A DNA stretch of 64,000 bases from Casuarius casuarius (Eukaryota > Chordata > Aves > Casuariiformes > Casuariidae), in the NCBI GenBank assembly GCA_003342895.1, contig PTFA01000338.1, positions 391,113-455,112 on the forward strand, in the 5' to 3' direction. Numbering within the stretch: the stretch's first letter is position 1; every line of letters starts with the position of its first letter. The translations under genes and the position numbers were made by a program. The notes below the pieces were generated by a model. The model made no database searches and had not been told where the DNA came from. It saw only the letters and a program-made list of their open reading frames with translations. Of this stretch, positions 47,743 through 60,999 are shown piece after piece.

Positions 47743-50700
47743 AATCCAGGTGGGAACCTGCATCTGGACTGTTGGGTTTAACACTTGCAAAAATGCTGCT
47801 CTCAGGTAAAGCATACGTCACAGGAATGAACCGTCAGACCCTCTGAGGGATTCTGGGAACATGTCACAAGCCCTTTCCCTGCCATCATCCTGTGACAGCC
47901 TGTGCCAGGAGCCTGCCTCGTCACACAGCTCTTCCCTGTAACCCTTCCTCTCGTGACAGCGTGTTGGGTCACCCCGTAACGCAGCCGACAGCAGCCTGCG
48001 AATGGGGCAAACACTGGTATGCATGCAAGCGTCAGCCCAGCAGCACAACAGCTGCAGGTGCTAGTGAATGGCAAAACAGAAGATGTGAGCAAGAACCAGA
48101 AAACATTTGGGATCCTTGGAAAAGTCACTTGCTGTGGGAGTTAATGAAATAGGGAGAGAAATTAAAATCTGCTTGTCTGCACTAGCAGGATGTGGGACTT
48201 GATCCAGATCCCCTGTCAGTTCTGCGTTCACAGAGAAACGAGGTTATCGTCCCCAGCTCTCCTCCCCATAGAGGGGACAGGGGGCTTCTCTCATCAGCAG
48301 CAAGGATCCTTCTCTGATAAGGAAAGTCCTCTTGGCTGTGTGCTGACATGTGAGCCGCATCCATGCAGCAAGTGTGGGTTCAATTCACTCTGCCTCAGTA
48401 CGGCCACTGTAAGGACTGTTCAAGACCTTTTTTCATTCCCTAATGAATGCAGCAACACATCATCTGCCAGAGCAGCAGGATTGCTGAAGTGTTACGTGAA
48501 TTTAATTCTTGCACACTAAAGCTTGACTGCACAGACTCTAACTAATCATGAGGCTTAATTGTTTATTACACATTACTGTTCATTACGTTCACTGTTTGTG
48601 TACTTGGACCTTTTTTATTTCCAATGCCCTTGTGCACTGGGACAGGTACCAAATTCAGGATGCTAAACTGAGGTCCCTGAGAGGCCCACTACAGTGGGAA
48701 GCGAAAACGAGAACACGGCTTGTGCCCCACTGAGATTTACTGGCAGGAGGGGGTGGTATCAGTCTTGCTAATAGTTTGGTGCATACTCTGTCACTGAGCT
48801 ACTGTGCCTCTATGTAATTATGGTAGCAAAATTTCCTTTAATGGCATGTTCCATAGCTTTTTTTCATAATTCTTAACGTTCAGCCACCAGGGAAATTGGT
48901 ACTCAGCTTGTTTTGAAAGTCACTTTGCTGGGAGCAGACAGAATGGGTCATAAGTAATTTGACACAAGAGAGAGGGTGCTTTTTTGGCTGTCATTCCAAG
49001 TACTTGCATCAGAAGTCCCTAATACCTGAGGACTTTCTATCAGTAAGATCCTTACCAGATCTGTCTGCATCCAACAGAACTGTAACATTCAAAGCTATGT
49101 TTTGAAGGCTTTTTGGGGTCTGTGCCCTTGATCAGTGCAGTGCTCCGGGAGCTGGGATGGGCGGCCTGCGACACTCTGGGATGGGCTGACCCCCAGGACA
49201 GGATTTGCAGTGAGCAAGCGTGGCCTAGAGCTGAGACTCAGCCCCACACAGGAAAGGGAAAGGCAATTTTCCCATAAAAACTTCAGCCACCAATTTGAAA
49301 TCAGCAGCAAAATGGGTTCTGTAGGGCAGATGCCTGGCTGGTGTTGCTGGTGGAAAATGAACCCTGCCTGCCAGCTCTAACGTAAAGCCATACACCGTGC
49401 CCCAGAGCCGCCTGCCAGCCTGACGCCACGTTCATCCCGACCTCTTCGGTGTCTTCTCTGATGTGCAAAACAGGGCGTTGTTCTTCCCAAGATCTACTTT
49501 GAAGAAAAGCCATTAACCCGAGAAAAAGTTCAGAGTAAAGTGTGATTTTAACTACTGAAAGAGCTTCTACACTGACTAGAACTGCTGGCAAAGTCTTCCA
49601 CTACTGGTCTCTTTAAAAAACACAGTTATTAGACACATGTCAGGATAAAAACAAACCATCTGGAAAACGTGACACCTAACTTCCACGACAGCTTTGAAGA
49701 CAAGGAGCAGACTCAGGGACCAGGCATTTGTGCAGCTTGTCTGATCTTCTAGAGCACTGCCCAGATTTGCTGAGAGTGGTTTTCTCCTATTTGAATAGTG
49801 GTAGATGTGTGTGAATAGTAAACAGTATTTTTTGATGGGACAGTAAAGCAGGAATGTGTCTACTACAGCAATACAAGAAATCAGTAACAAAATAACTGGT
49901 GACAGGATTACAAAACATGAGAGAGGAATACTGTGAGGAAAAATAAATCCAAAGACACAAAACTTACTCATTATTTTCATTAACAGCACTTCAGTTTATA
50001 CAAGAGAACACTAGCCTCACATGAAACACCTCTACATCCATGGTGAATGGATGGTTATTAGTGTCCTCATAAGGTGGAGAGTTTCAGCAGTTCACTAACA
50101 GAAATATCATGATGCTAGGTAACAAACAAACCTAATAAATAATCTTTTTCAAAGGAGGTTTGTAACAGGCACCATAAAGAGCACCGCACAACGCNGGCGC
50201 TCGCAGGCAGATCAGGACACACAGCTGACGGCTCATTACAAACCGCTGACACAGATGTGTCTGCTGTTGTTGATGACAGCTCTTATGAGCAACACCCAAG
50301 GTGTTGCCTTGGTTTTCACTTAGTGCCTTCTTGTAGAGATCTGTAACAGAAGTACTAAGATTTCTACAATGGCATATGAACAGATACAGATGTAGGTGAA
50401 TGCATCGGGAGAAAGAGCAGGAAATGGTGAAAGAATGACCCTTAACTGATAGCAAATGTAGCCACTCAAGTGACCAGATAACATGACAGAGAACACACTG
50501 AATAAAGATAAGGTGGTGAGAAGATGAGGAATAGAACTCAAGTCATAAAACATCCAGATAAGGAAAACACCTTTGCCTAAGACTCAGACAGGGCAAGAAA
50601 AGATACTGAGGCAAAAGATGACAATAGTTCTCTGTTCCTAAAGGGGCACTGGAAGTCACAGCATGTCCAAAACCCAGTTTGTCATCATCAATTAAGGAAA

Positions 50701-51887
50701 ACACAAGATGAGGTGATGAGAACTCAAAATTGCCATTCTTTGTCTTTTGTATAACCACAACAAATCCTGGCTGGACCACAAATACAAATGCCTTGGTGCT
50801 TGGTGCAAGAGAATGAGTGAGTGAAATCTATGAGAGAATGAGTGTGACTGGAATCAGTTTTGCTTAAAATAAAAATCACCTTCCCCTCCTATACAGTTTT
50901 GCATTGAGTTTTATTACATTAGCTTTTTACATTCTCAGGCAAGCTCACTAAGACTGAAAAAGATATATCTCTCATGCCAAACCTCCTCACAGTTTTTCTG
51001 TGGAAGTCCTGACAACTAAGAACTAATTCTGATCAAAGAGTTGAAGCCACAACAATGTTTCAATCTGAGTACCAGGAATCATCATTTCTTATAACAGAGC
51101 TGAACAGTGCCTAAACAGCAAATGAGATATGCAGAGAGGCAGCTTTGCATTACAGAATCATATTAATGCAGAAACAGTTTGTCCTCTTTGTAAAAGGGCA
51201 ATAGATAGGCCTGTGTGTAATTAAGATAATGATTACTTGGCATCAGAAACACTATTAACTAAGCCATTTTAAAAAATTCACCATAATAGTTCTGCAGCTA
51301 AAGAATGAACATATTATCATGCTATTTGTTGGCAAGCCCTGTCTCTGAAAAAAATGCCTTTCTGAAATTCGCTTTTCAATTTAATAAATAATCTATAATT
51401 TGGCCTATGCTTCATCCTTGACTCATACAGCATATAAGGAATCTGTCTGTCTTACTCAATATGCCCTCACTGCCCTCAGCATCAGAGTAGGGCAAGGCTT
51501 TGGGAGGCAATCCACAACTAGTTCCAGGAAAGGGTTAAAATGTGCAGTGTTTCAATAAAAGGAGTGATGATCCAAGGCAGGGAGACCTCCAGCCTTGCCT
51601 ATACAAACCCTGCCAAACTATTCCTACTCAGTCTTGCTCCACCGAGGATTTCCCTTGTTGTGTAACTCATCCTGGATATCAGCCTGAACATCTGTCCTGA
51701 GGGTTTACTGACTGCCCCCACCTAAGGCTGACATACACCGTCACATACACTGACGTCGTCGTGTGCCTAAGCACAGAGAAAGTTGAATATGTGGTTCATT
51801 ACTGCCTCTTGTCAGGACAAGATACAACAGTACCCAAACAACTTGGAGTGTAATACCCAGGGTGCCAGCTACCGTGGGCCATCTGCC

Positions 51888-51930
51888 AACTCAGAACGTC
51901 GTGAACAACGTGAACTCAGAACAACGTGAC
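51888..51930. repeat. Degenerate 25-bp tandem repeat
   Basis: AACTCAGAAC occurs at 51888-51897 and 51913-51922, each followed by CGTG-containing text, giving a period of 25 bases. Confidence 0.75.
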
Positions 51931-53416
51931 TAAACAGCTGCTTTGTATCCCAAGAGCATCAACAAAAAGCCATCTCACCTTCCCCATCTTCTATCACCCC
52001 AGGACCCCCATTTCTCCCATCTCCCTTCTGTGTCTGTCTTGCCAAAGGCAAGTGAGCACAACTGAGAAAGCCTCCCTACAGACGGCCTGGCAGCAGGGAT
52101 TTCAATCAGCGTTGTCCTTCTGGAAGGGATACATATCTGCTAAATTTGTCTTGCCTAAATGATTGATATTGATTTCAGAATACAATTTCCTTTGGGTTCT
52201 TTTTCTCTGTTTTTTTCTTCTCTGTTTTGCAGGTGGGACATGGGGAGGGAGCCTTCAACAACCTCTAGAGAGGGCTGGACAGTTCTGCTCTGTGAGTCAG
52301 CCTCTGGCTGATGGGACACCCCACCCTCATTAAAGGGCTGTGGCTACAATATTAACAGAGCCCAAAAGCCGGTTCAGAGGAATTCCATGCAAACAAAAGT
52401 TATATGAGTAACATAAGCTGTTACTGGCTTTATTTGCAAGGCAACATACAACAGAGCTCAAAACTTCCTATTTTTAGCTTGGTTTCTTAAGAAACCACAA
52501 TGGCTGTGACCTGCTGTCTGCTTGTCTCTCCTCCCAAACAGCTTTTGACCTTACTGGCAATTTCAGCCAAAGCTGGCTGTGCAGGGGCCTTGGCTATATA
52601 AAGGTCTTACGTATTTCATAAAAAGAGGTGGCCCTGAAGAGTGCAAATAAACAGGCAGTGCCCTAACCCAGAGAAGGACAAGCAAAACTCAACCACTGCG
52701 CCCTCTCCACCTGGCAGGAGCTGGCTGGCCAAGCAGTACTCCCAGCAGGCAATGGGTACCACAGCATCAGGCTGCAGGTGGACACTGGAAGGGAGGTAGC
52801 TGACACTGCCTGAGCGAATCGAGGGCTACAGCATGGTATTGTGAGCACTAAAATGGGGGGAGCATGTGGGTGACCAGAGGGAGGAAGGATTAGAGAACTT
52901 GGCAAAAAGCTGGAGGTACGAGGCCAAGGGGAATGTAGGACTTGGAGGAGGACCAAGGCTGTAACTGTGGAAGGGGAGGGCTGCAGGACACCAATCCACA
53001 GGAAACAAGGCTTCATTAGCCTCACTGCTTATGGGATAACAGGTCTAAAAAAGAAAAGAGAGGAAATTTTTTCCTGCCATTTCCCCACAGCCATAAGGAC
53101 AGAGGATCAGTGCCTTTTAACTTCTACTCTGATCAGTTAGCACCTCACTTGCACAGCTGCAATCTGCAAAGCATTCTGGGATGCGGTCTGCATGAAAAAC
53201 GTTTCTGCGAAAGAAGGTCTTAATTGGGTCTGTGCAGACAGCTCCTCGCAGTCCTCTGGGGCTCTACGTGGTATCGGGCTCACCACAGGGATCTGAGGGC
53301 AGGGCTGGGCTCTGAAGTTGTGCTTTGTTGCTGCCTGGGCAAACAGTTAAGATGATGAGCCTAAAAGATAAGCAATGGCAAGGGGATGTAAAACAAGACA
53401 AAGAAACCATTCTTAC

Positions 53417-53496
53417 CTTATAGATCTTCCCTTCTTCAGTACCAACGAGAAACAAATAGTCTATCTTTTTGTGAAAATCAAATGATGTCCCGCAGC
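53417..53496 (-). CDS. DNAI1: DNAI1 exon (FDFH...[13 protein letters not shown])
   Basis: The exon is 80 bases. Two bases complete the split glycine codon, then 26 codons read [20 protein letters not shown] followed by EGKIYK. The acceptor is GTTAATAG and the donor GTAAGA. The [12 protein letters not shown] strand is highly conserved in dynein intermediate chains and forms part of a propeller blade facing the next exon. The next exon begins in phase 0 after 6.65 kb. This reading fixes the frame of the four exons upstream and downstream of it because both borders carry partial codons that only fit together in this arrangement. Confidence 0.93.
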
Positions 53497-53689
53497 CTAT
53501 TAACAGAAGAAAGGACTGTCACAGATTTGGTTCATCTGCCCAGCACACATTCCCTGCCTATGGCACACACACGCTGCCAAGGTTTTCAGAAGTGATTTAT
53601 TAGCCAGAAGCCCCCGGAAGAAATTAGAGCCACTGCTTCCGAAACACTTCCCAAGCTGCCTCTGTCCCCAAGACAACATAGACAAAGGG

Positions 53690-53835
53690 AAAAGGGGAAC
53701 TAGAAGAAGAGTGAACTGACTTGGAGAAAGTCGCACGGCAGGTCAGGAGCAGAATCGAGCTCTCTGAGTCCCTGCCCCGTAGCATATCCATTACCCTGTG
53801 CTGCCTCTCCAGCTGGTGACGAAGATCGGTTGGTG
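53690..53835. repeat. MIR/L2-like ancient repeat fragment
   Basis: GAGAAAGTCGCACGGCAGGT, CAGGAGCAGAATCGAGCTCT, CTGAGTCCCTGCCC and CATTACCCTGTGCTGCCTCT follow the core of an old amniote MIR-type repeat (AAGGTCACACAGCAGGTC, GGCAGAG-CGGGACTAGAACC, CTGACTCCCAG...CACTAGACCATGCTGCCTC). Confidence 0.65.
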
Positions 53836-54866
53836 AGGAGATCTGAAGCCTATGTAACAACACCCACAGAACGTAACTTGCTTTCTAAAACAACGAGTAC
53901 CCTGAGGCTGCCTCTGAGAGTTCAGACTATACAAAACACAATAGCGAGCTCCATGAAGAACTGACANGGATCTGTGATTAGAAGTGCCTGCCAGGTGGCC
54001 TCTGTAGCAATGGCACCCGAGGGAGGCTGTATCTTTCTCTCTGGGGTCAGCCTCAGGCACCCATGCAGATAAGAAAGCTGTTTAGAAGCACAACTTCTTT
54101 TTGAAAACATCTCCCACAGTCCCAGAGACACCAGGTTCTGGTTCAAACCCAGCCTTCTCTCTCCTATATAACTTCAAGGATGCTGCTAGGTACAAAAAAC
54201 ACATCAGTGTTGCACTCTGCCCTCAGAAATTGTTATTATTCCCATTCTCAACCACAGTCCCACCAAACCTCCCACCAGGTTTTAGTCTCTGTCCTTGATT
54301 CCAAAAGTCCCTAAGGTCTCCAAGACTCCAGCTGCTCTTGACACCTTTGTGGAGCTCCAGAACAACAGCATTCTCCAGTGCAACAGTGGAAGCAGTGAAT
54401 GTTAACAGTGTTTGGCCCAAAACTGGGATTCACTCTGGTAAGAATTTTAAATGCCTGGTACAAATGTAAGAGTCACCAGGACTAGGCCTGGCTCCTAATA
54501 GAATATTAGCAAGGAACAGATCTTTTTTGCTTGTTTTCCACAAAAATATAAATGGCTTCTTATGCCTAAGAGGGTCTAGAGAAGAAATGTCATGTGATGC
54601 CTCCTTGTGTCCTTTTCACCCTTAGCTCAGAAGACAATTAGCAGGCTCATTTCAGTAAAACCAATAGCAAAGGGTGTGATTTGGGAACAAATCTTTCACC
54701 GGGCGCTGAAGCCTCCTCCTGACCTCAAAAGTCCTGAACCGAGCAACATTGTGACCTGTGTTTTATACAGGCATCAGTCACAACAGATTCTGAGATTGTT
54801 TGGGTTCCGCTCCCAAGGTAGATGCAACATCATCCAAGCAAGCCAACTCACAATCTCATTTACATT

Positions 54867-54880
54867 AAAAAAAAAAAAAA
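54867..54880. repeat. Poly-A tract (14)
   Basis: Fourteen A after TTTACATT; no LINE or gene sequence before it explains it as a retroposed tail. Confidence 0.92.
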
Positions 54881-56368
54881 GCTGCAGAAAGCGGAAGGCA
54901 GAATTGAAAGAGACATTCCATGATGGGCACTAAGTAACGAGAGCCCTCAGCAGCCCGCTGGCTCAGTAGTGAGGTTCACACTTAACAGGAGAGGTCAGAG
55001 CCTTCAGCACACTCTGCCAGCCAAGGACAAATGCAATGAAGAAGTGGAGCCACACACATGCAGCTCCAGTGGCAGTGTGCATGCAGACATTAGCTGGTAA
55101 GTGGGCATTAATCAGTAAGGGAGAAGGTACTGGGCACACAGAGGAAGAGGAGCTGTTGTGAGTGTCTAGAGACACTTAGTCCAGGAGCAGACATGATGGT
55201 GAAAGTAAAGCTCAGGAGGGTCCTTGAGCAGAAGATGGGATGTCTGAGGAGTGCTGCAATAATTTGGAGCTGTTGACCATCAGGGACACCGACAGCAGTC
55301 ATCAGAGGAGAAACAGGGACAAGTAGACAGGGCTCAGAAGCAGAGAACTTTCTGCAAAGGCAGTCAAAAACAGCCTTATGTCTTAAATGTTAAAAAAAAG
55401 AAAAAACCCTGCAAACCTCAAAGGAATTGTTAAGGTCGTTTCAACCCTATAATACTGTCTGCAGTTTTAACATTTGAATAGATTGTTAAATATTCAAGGC
55501 AAGTCTTTGAAAATCCATTTCCCAGTAACATTAACCAATAATCCCAAAGCCCCTGGGGGTTCTGCAGTGTACTGCTTTAGCTGGTCTCTTCCAAACTGTG
55601 TGGCAGAGCAAAGGTTTCTCACAAACATACATTGTCCATCAATTATTAGCCTAGGAAGAGGGTGATCCTTAAAAGCAGAGCAAGTGCCTTCTGCAAACCC
55701 AAGCCATAGCTTAATGCCAAAAGCAGGTACTTTCTACAGGACATATGGGATTGTGTAGGGCTCCTTGTATGGGCTCCTTGTGTAGTCTAAGGCCTCCAGA
55801 GCTGACTCATCCCATGCTATCTCAGACACAGGAGGGTCAGGATGAGGGGATTCAGCCTAGAAGTACTGTCTCCACTTTCTACAGAGGCAGTCCAGGCAAT
55901 TGACTCAGAATAGATGCTGAAATCTAAAGAACAAAAGCCAGATGAGCTGTATCCCACCACAGGCCAGACAAGCAGTGTACCCAGGAGAGAGCAGAGGTAG
56001 CTTTTTGTCTTGATTTGGCCAGTCCAGATCAATGTCTGGTAGGAGGAAAAAAGTTGATTTAGTTTTGGCAAATACNAGTAAAACCCTATGTTTTGTCCAT
56101 ACTAGGATTTTACAGCAAAACCAGCCATTTTTGGAGTGAATGTTCATCTTTTCTGCAAGCAAATACAAGATTTAAGCAGCAAACCTTGACCTCAACTAGT
56201 GGCCACTGCTCCAGACAGATTTTGCTCTACTACATGACCAAAGAAAGGAGGAGTAACCTTTCTTTAGCTCCTTTGCACCTCACCACCCCACTTCCAATTT
56301 AATTCCCCCAAATGACTGATTAGAGACTTTGTGCCAGAAATTAATCAGCATGGACTTTGGGTTCCTAC

Positions 56369-56456
56369 CAAACGTTTGCAGCTGTAGCCCCTCTGGCCCC
56401 TGCATCGTTGTTCCCTCTACTGACAGCTTGATGACATCTGTATGAACCAGCTCATT
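56369..56456 (-). CDS. DNAI1: DNAI1 exon (linker between WD blades)
   Basis: The exon is 88 bases. It opens in phase 0 after a CCTACAG acceptor and closes in phase 1 before a GTAGGA donor. It codes 29 full residues, starting NELVHTDVIKLSVEG and ending LQLQTF, plus the first base of a glycine codon finished in the next exon. DNAI1 has this same stretch between the SWTLVK blade end and the CGT-FDFH segment. It follows the upstream exon after an intron of about 4.6 kb. The minus-strand open frame continues past the donor into the intron, so the splice site and not a stop defines the end. Confidence 0.92.
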
Positions 56457-57029
56457 CTGTAGGCAGAGGAGATTCCACATGAATAACAGGCTTTACAGCA
56501 ACAATACAGGATATTCAGTACTTCAAAATGGCAAATTTTATGGAGGAATTTTAAAAAGCTGACCATAAGTTGTTTATTTTTTCATGCTCGTAGTTGGCAG
56601 CCTAGTAACGTGCTATTTTACATAAAACCTCCAGGAACCTGATGCTTTGACACACTGGTGCTGAGGGCCACTGCAGCACACCATGCAGGCACATGAAGCT
56701 GACCCAGACAGCTTTGAGTTTTGGGGTCAACATTTTCAAGTGTGGGCTGCTACTGTTAGCTTAAATCACGGTGGCAAGTGAAATCACCCTGCATGCTGTA
56801 AGATGGGTACTGCATATCATCACGGGGCTAACTAAAACCACACTCTTCCCCTGCTAAGGGATAGTAACTTACCACCTTGCTGGTCCTTGCTTCTTACCAC
56901 CTCCTATTATTACCAGAGCAGCACAATGTCCCATTACTCACAGTCTCTCAGGCTCTGGGATTCAAATGGTAACTACATCTCTAGCAAGCAGCTCCCCCAA
57001 GGGAAATGTGCCTCATATTGTTGTTATCA

Positions 57030-57230
57030 CCAGAGCTCTAAAGAGCTCTCACTGCAGGCCAGGACACTGTTGTGCTGGGTGCTATACAAACACAGAGCAA
57101 AAAGGCTGTGTCCCAAAGAGTTTACAGTCTAGGCAGAAGAAAAAAGACAGACGAAAATAGACATAATGTGGGTGAGTACGAAGAAACAATGAGAGGGCAA
57201 AGATCCATTCTTAGACTAGCTTTGGGAATT
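57030..57230. repeat. MIR/L2-like ancient repeat fragment
   Basis: ACTGTTGTGCTGGGTGCTAT, ACAAACACAGAGCAAAAAGG, CCCAAAGAGTTTACAGTCTA and AAAGACAGACGAAA match a repeat common in turtles, crocodilians and birds (ATTGTGCTAGGTGCTGTACA, AACACA-A-AAAAGACAG, CCCAAAGAGCTTACAATCTA, AGACAAGACAGACAAAGG). Confidence 0.72.
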
Positions 57231-58544
57231 AGAATACCTCTGCAGAATGGAGTTGGTTGTGAATATAAGAATACCCTGGGGCTGATAAAAAGAACAAAGA
57301 ACTAAAGATTAAATGAGTGAGCAGTGTGGGCTGAGGACTGGATGTTTTCATGAATCTGCAGATTTCCCACTGGAGCACTGTGAGAACAAAACATAACTTT
57401 TTAGCTCAGTGATTCAGGCTTTGGCTGGAGTTTCCCTAAGCCCAGAGCAGGACTCCGGTGGATAAGGAGCTTCTGCTTGAGAAAGTCAATCTCAGGGAAT
57501 TTTGTGTTAGGGAAGGTGGGAAAAGACCTTGTGAACATCTGCTTAGTACTGCAATTCAGAGGAGACAATGCTCTGTAAGGCACTTTTACTGTATTTTGGG
57601 GGGACAAATTCAAAGAAGCTTCAAGAAAGTTCAAAACCTGTAAAATAATTTATCTCCTTCTCATTAATTTGCACTGCTGCATACCCATGTGCCCTTGTCC
57701 ACTGATGGGAAATTCTGTGGCAGTAACTTATATCTGCGAGAGAAGTGAGAAGCAGGCCAGACTCCTGCAGCCTGCAGAGTCCTACCTTCTGTTAGTGGGT
57801 CTTCTTACAGAATGTGGGTTAAACCCAGAAGTGACGTGTAAGAAAGGAGTCATATAAGCTGGTAAATGTGAGTTGGAAAGAGCAGTGCCCAGTGTGTCCA
57901 GGAGCATAGCACACTCCAGGTGCCACCCACTGCCCATCCAAACAGACCTGCTTTGGCTGCTGTGAGCACAGTCAGGACATGCTGAGCAGGGACTTGCCTC
58001 TGCCTAGGCACCAAGGTCTGCCGGCTCTCCGGAGGGCACCTGCCTGCATCCAAGCTGTATCTGGTGGCCATGTGGGCCCTGCCTGAAGAGCGACTTTGGA
58101 GCTGCGCACAGCTGATCATGTTGATACACCCACAGTGTCTAGTAGAGCCTGTACTGGTCAGACATGTGCTCTGGGCAGCCCAGACATGTGCTAGCACAGT
58201 CAATGTCTGTTCAGGTAGAAACATAAACCACGTGAGGCTGCCACTCTAAGCACACACCTTCCTGAGGCCTTTCTTTGAAGACCCCTCGCAGCACCTCCAC
58301 CCGGCCTAGGCCGCCTCTGTGGACGGCTTCTGTAGCCTCTCACCTCAGAAAGGGATCATACTTGTACAGACTATTGTGCTGTTTTTATTTCATACCCAGC
58401 ACTGCAATCTGGAAAATGCATCTGCTCCTGGGGCTGCTTATCGCCTGAGCCATTCACATATTCCTCCGGGTAAACAGACTGTCAGCAGTCTGGCCTTCCA
58501 GGAATACTGAACAATAACATGTTGCCTCTGCCTAAGAATTGTAA

Positions 58545-58705
58545 AGCACTTTGTAAGCATTAGTGAATTAGGCCTTGCAGCTGCCCATTTCTCTTCAGTC
58601 ATTATTATTCTCAAGTAACGGAGGAGCCCAGAGCTGCTCAGTAATTTAGCTCTAGGTCATGTAGGAAGGGTGAGCTATGACTAGTAATCAAACCTGGGAG
58701 TGCTG
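58545..58705. repeat. MIR/L2-like ancient repeat fragment
   Basis: GTAAAGCACTTTGTAAGCAT, ATTAGGCCTTGCAGCTGCCC, CATTATTATTCTC, then AGAGCTGCTCAGTAATTTAG, CTAGGTCATGTAGGAAGG and GTAATCAAACCTGGGA follow in order the core and 3' part of an old MIR-type repeat (TAAAGCGCTTT, ATTATTATCCCC, CAGAGAGGTTAAGT, GGTCACACAG-AAG, ATT-GAACCCAGG). Confidence 0.65.
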
Positions 58706-60999
58706 ACAAGCTGCCTGAGAAGCAGTACTAGCCTGCATCCCAACCAATTGATTTCTTGATGTTGTTCTGACAGCTCTCCTTTTTGATATACAATGTGTGG
58801 ATCCAAAGTGGGAAAACAGAGTCACCCAGCTGCAGAAGTCCTCCATCCTTCTTTGCAGTTTTACACCGTCATGATAGATCATCCCAGAAACAGGCCAAGA
58901 ATACAGCCTTAGCACACACAGCTCATGCACTAACGTTTCTTGAAGTTTGTCCAAAGTGATCGTGTCAGTTCCTAACTGAGATAGCCACCATGGTCAGGGC
59001 CGATTGGCTGTTCCCAGCTAGGATTTGACAACTCTTCTATGCAAATTTTGAGTGGGGCTTGCCAAATTTCCAGCTGGAAGTAAGAAGGAATTTATTTGCT
59101 TTGTGCTCTCAGTGTTGGAAGTGTTATCAGTGTTTGAAGAAGCTTTACTTCTGGATAGTCCTTTCAAAAGATTAATGAAGCTCTCCTTCATCTATTCCAT
59201 ATTTGCACTACGGATTTCCAAACAGAAGATCTGGAGTTTCTTTAGCTTTATTCTAAATAAAGCTCAGAGAGCATTCTTTTGTAAAACTATCTGGAGTTCA
59301 AGCTGGTTGTCCATTCCTCCTTGTTGGGTACAAAACCACAGGTAACAAAACGCCCTCTTGATTCTGTCTCTTGCTTTCCCTGTCAATCTCAGTCCAAGAA
59401 AAGAAACCTGACAGCATGTAAAAATGTGCTGTTTTCAACCCTTGCCTGCTAAGTACATAACTGCTCTGCTAACTTCGCCTTAAAAAAATCAAAAACCTAA
59501 TAAAACAGAGCTTTCCACGTGGTCGAGCTGTGGCCAAGCTTATAAGAGAAGTGCAAGGAATTAGTAGAAATAACATTGTGCTAAGCAGATCTCAAAATTC
59601 ACACCAGGGATGGTAAAGTAGGTATAGAACATGCTCAGGGGGACTAGAAATAAACAACTTATGATGTGGGAACACAGTTAAGCATAGATGAATCACAGAA
59701 ATGTAGCAAAAAGCTCTATACCAGGTGAACTGCCATCAGAGTCCATCTGCACACTCATAGGTTGTCCCAACCGTGGCATTTCTCTGAAGTTTAAAATACA
59801 AGAGCCTTACTCCGAAGCGTGACACCTCCTCAGTGTATCAGGCTGAGCACACTCTGTTATTGATGCTCAGCTAAGTCACCTTAACCAGATGTACTTAACT
59901 GTATGACCTCCACCCAGAGGTTTGTCTTACCCACTTGATCATAAATCTTTTCAGCATTTCTATACAAGGGATTAAAATAGGAGCTGAGCACTGGGACAAT
60001 GTTTACCTGTCCCTGTCTACAAAGCTCTGAGAGCTCATGTGGGAGAGAGATTTGGGACCGATTTATTATAAGAGAGATTTTTGTATCTAAAGTTGCTTAT
60101 ATGAATCAGGAGCAGTTTGCAAGGAACTAATAATCAACGCACTCTCTTGTTGTGTTCATTGGAAGGGGCTCCCTCTCCTAGTGTAACTATGAGACTAATA
60201 TACAGTGTTAGACGTGAATCCCTGCCCATGGCAACAAGGCCTAAAATGCTCAGAACAGACAAGCTTTGAGCAGCTTGGTATAAAGGGTGGAAAAAAAGAG
60301 CACCCAAGGATGTAAAGAAATTTCTTTGCTTGCTGGGGAATAATGGCACAGCTATTTTGAACTCCATGTATTTTAGGGTAATTCAACTATTTTTGAGGTA
60401 CAAGATTTGAAATCTTCAAGCGTAAAATCAGCTAGCCAGTAGAGAAAAACAGAGTGAGATTCAGAGACATAAATCTAAGGGTCATTTAGGGACATGAAGG
60501 CTAAGTCTCTATCAATGCATGTGCTCCAAAAGAAAAAATGATCAAAGACAGAGCATGAAAAGTCGTACCGGAGCTGGGGAGGAGGTTGTACCTTCCCAGT
60601 CCCATTCTGAATTGAAAACTGTAGGGGAGCATTTTGGGAGTGGGAGTCTTGAAGGTGGANAAGAAAGCAGATCGTTCTGCCCTGTCTCTGGGTGACTCGC
60701 CCAGGACAAGGAGGGCTTCAGAGCAAGGATCCATCTTGAATTCCTGCAGCTGCAAAGCAGGAAAATGATCTCTCATCTCCAGGCCCATGGATCTCTGTTC
60801 TGCAGTCCACAGCTGCAGGCAGGATGAAGGGTGGGCTCAGAGCAAGAAGCTGGCTGGTTCTGCCTATTTCAAAGTTTAACATGGAGCCCCAGACCAGCTG
60901 GAGGCCAGCAGCAGCAAGCTGTGACTGCACCTGCAATCTGTTGCTGCCACTTCTTTTCAAACCTGACTCATTATAAATAATAATACATCTAGTGCATCA

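Larger units (their letters stand above)
46764..53416 (-). other. DNAI1: DNAI1 intron (6.65 kb)
   Basis: GTAAGA to ATTGCAG on the minus strand. Contains a well-preserved CR1 3' end (47281-47742) and a degenerate 25-bp tandem repeat (51888-51930). A 137-codon hydrophobic frame on the minus strand (49576-49989) has no family resemblance and is not annotated. Nothing else is supportable. Confidence 0.85.
53497..56368 (-). other. DNAI1: DNAI1 intron (2.9 kb)
   Basis: GTAGGA to GTTAATAG on the minus strand. Contains a MIR/L2-like piece (53690-53835), a poly-A tract of 14 (54867-54880) and a small duplication of GGGCTCCTTGT near 55758-55785. Confidence 0.88.

Noticed and set aside
49576..49989. 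137-codon hydrophobic minus-strand frame within a DNAI1 intron
   Set aside because: Hydrophobic because of T-rich coding strand; no family match and no exon-like borders.
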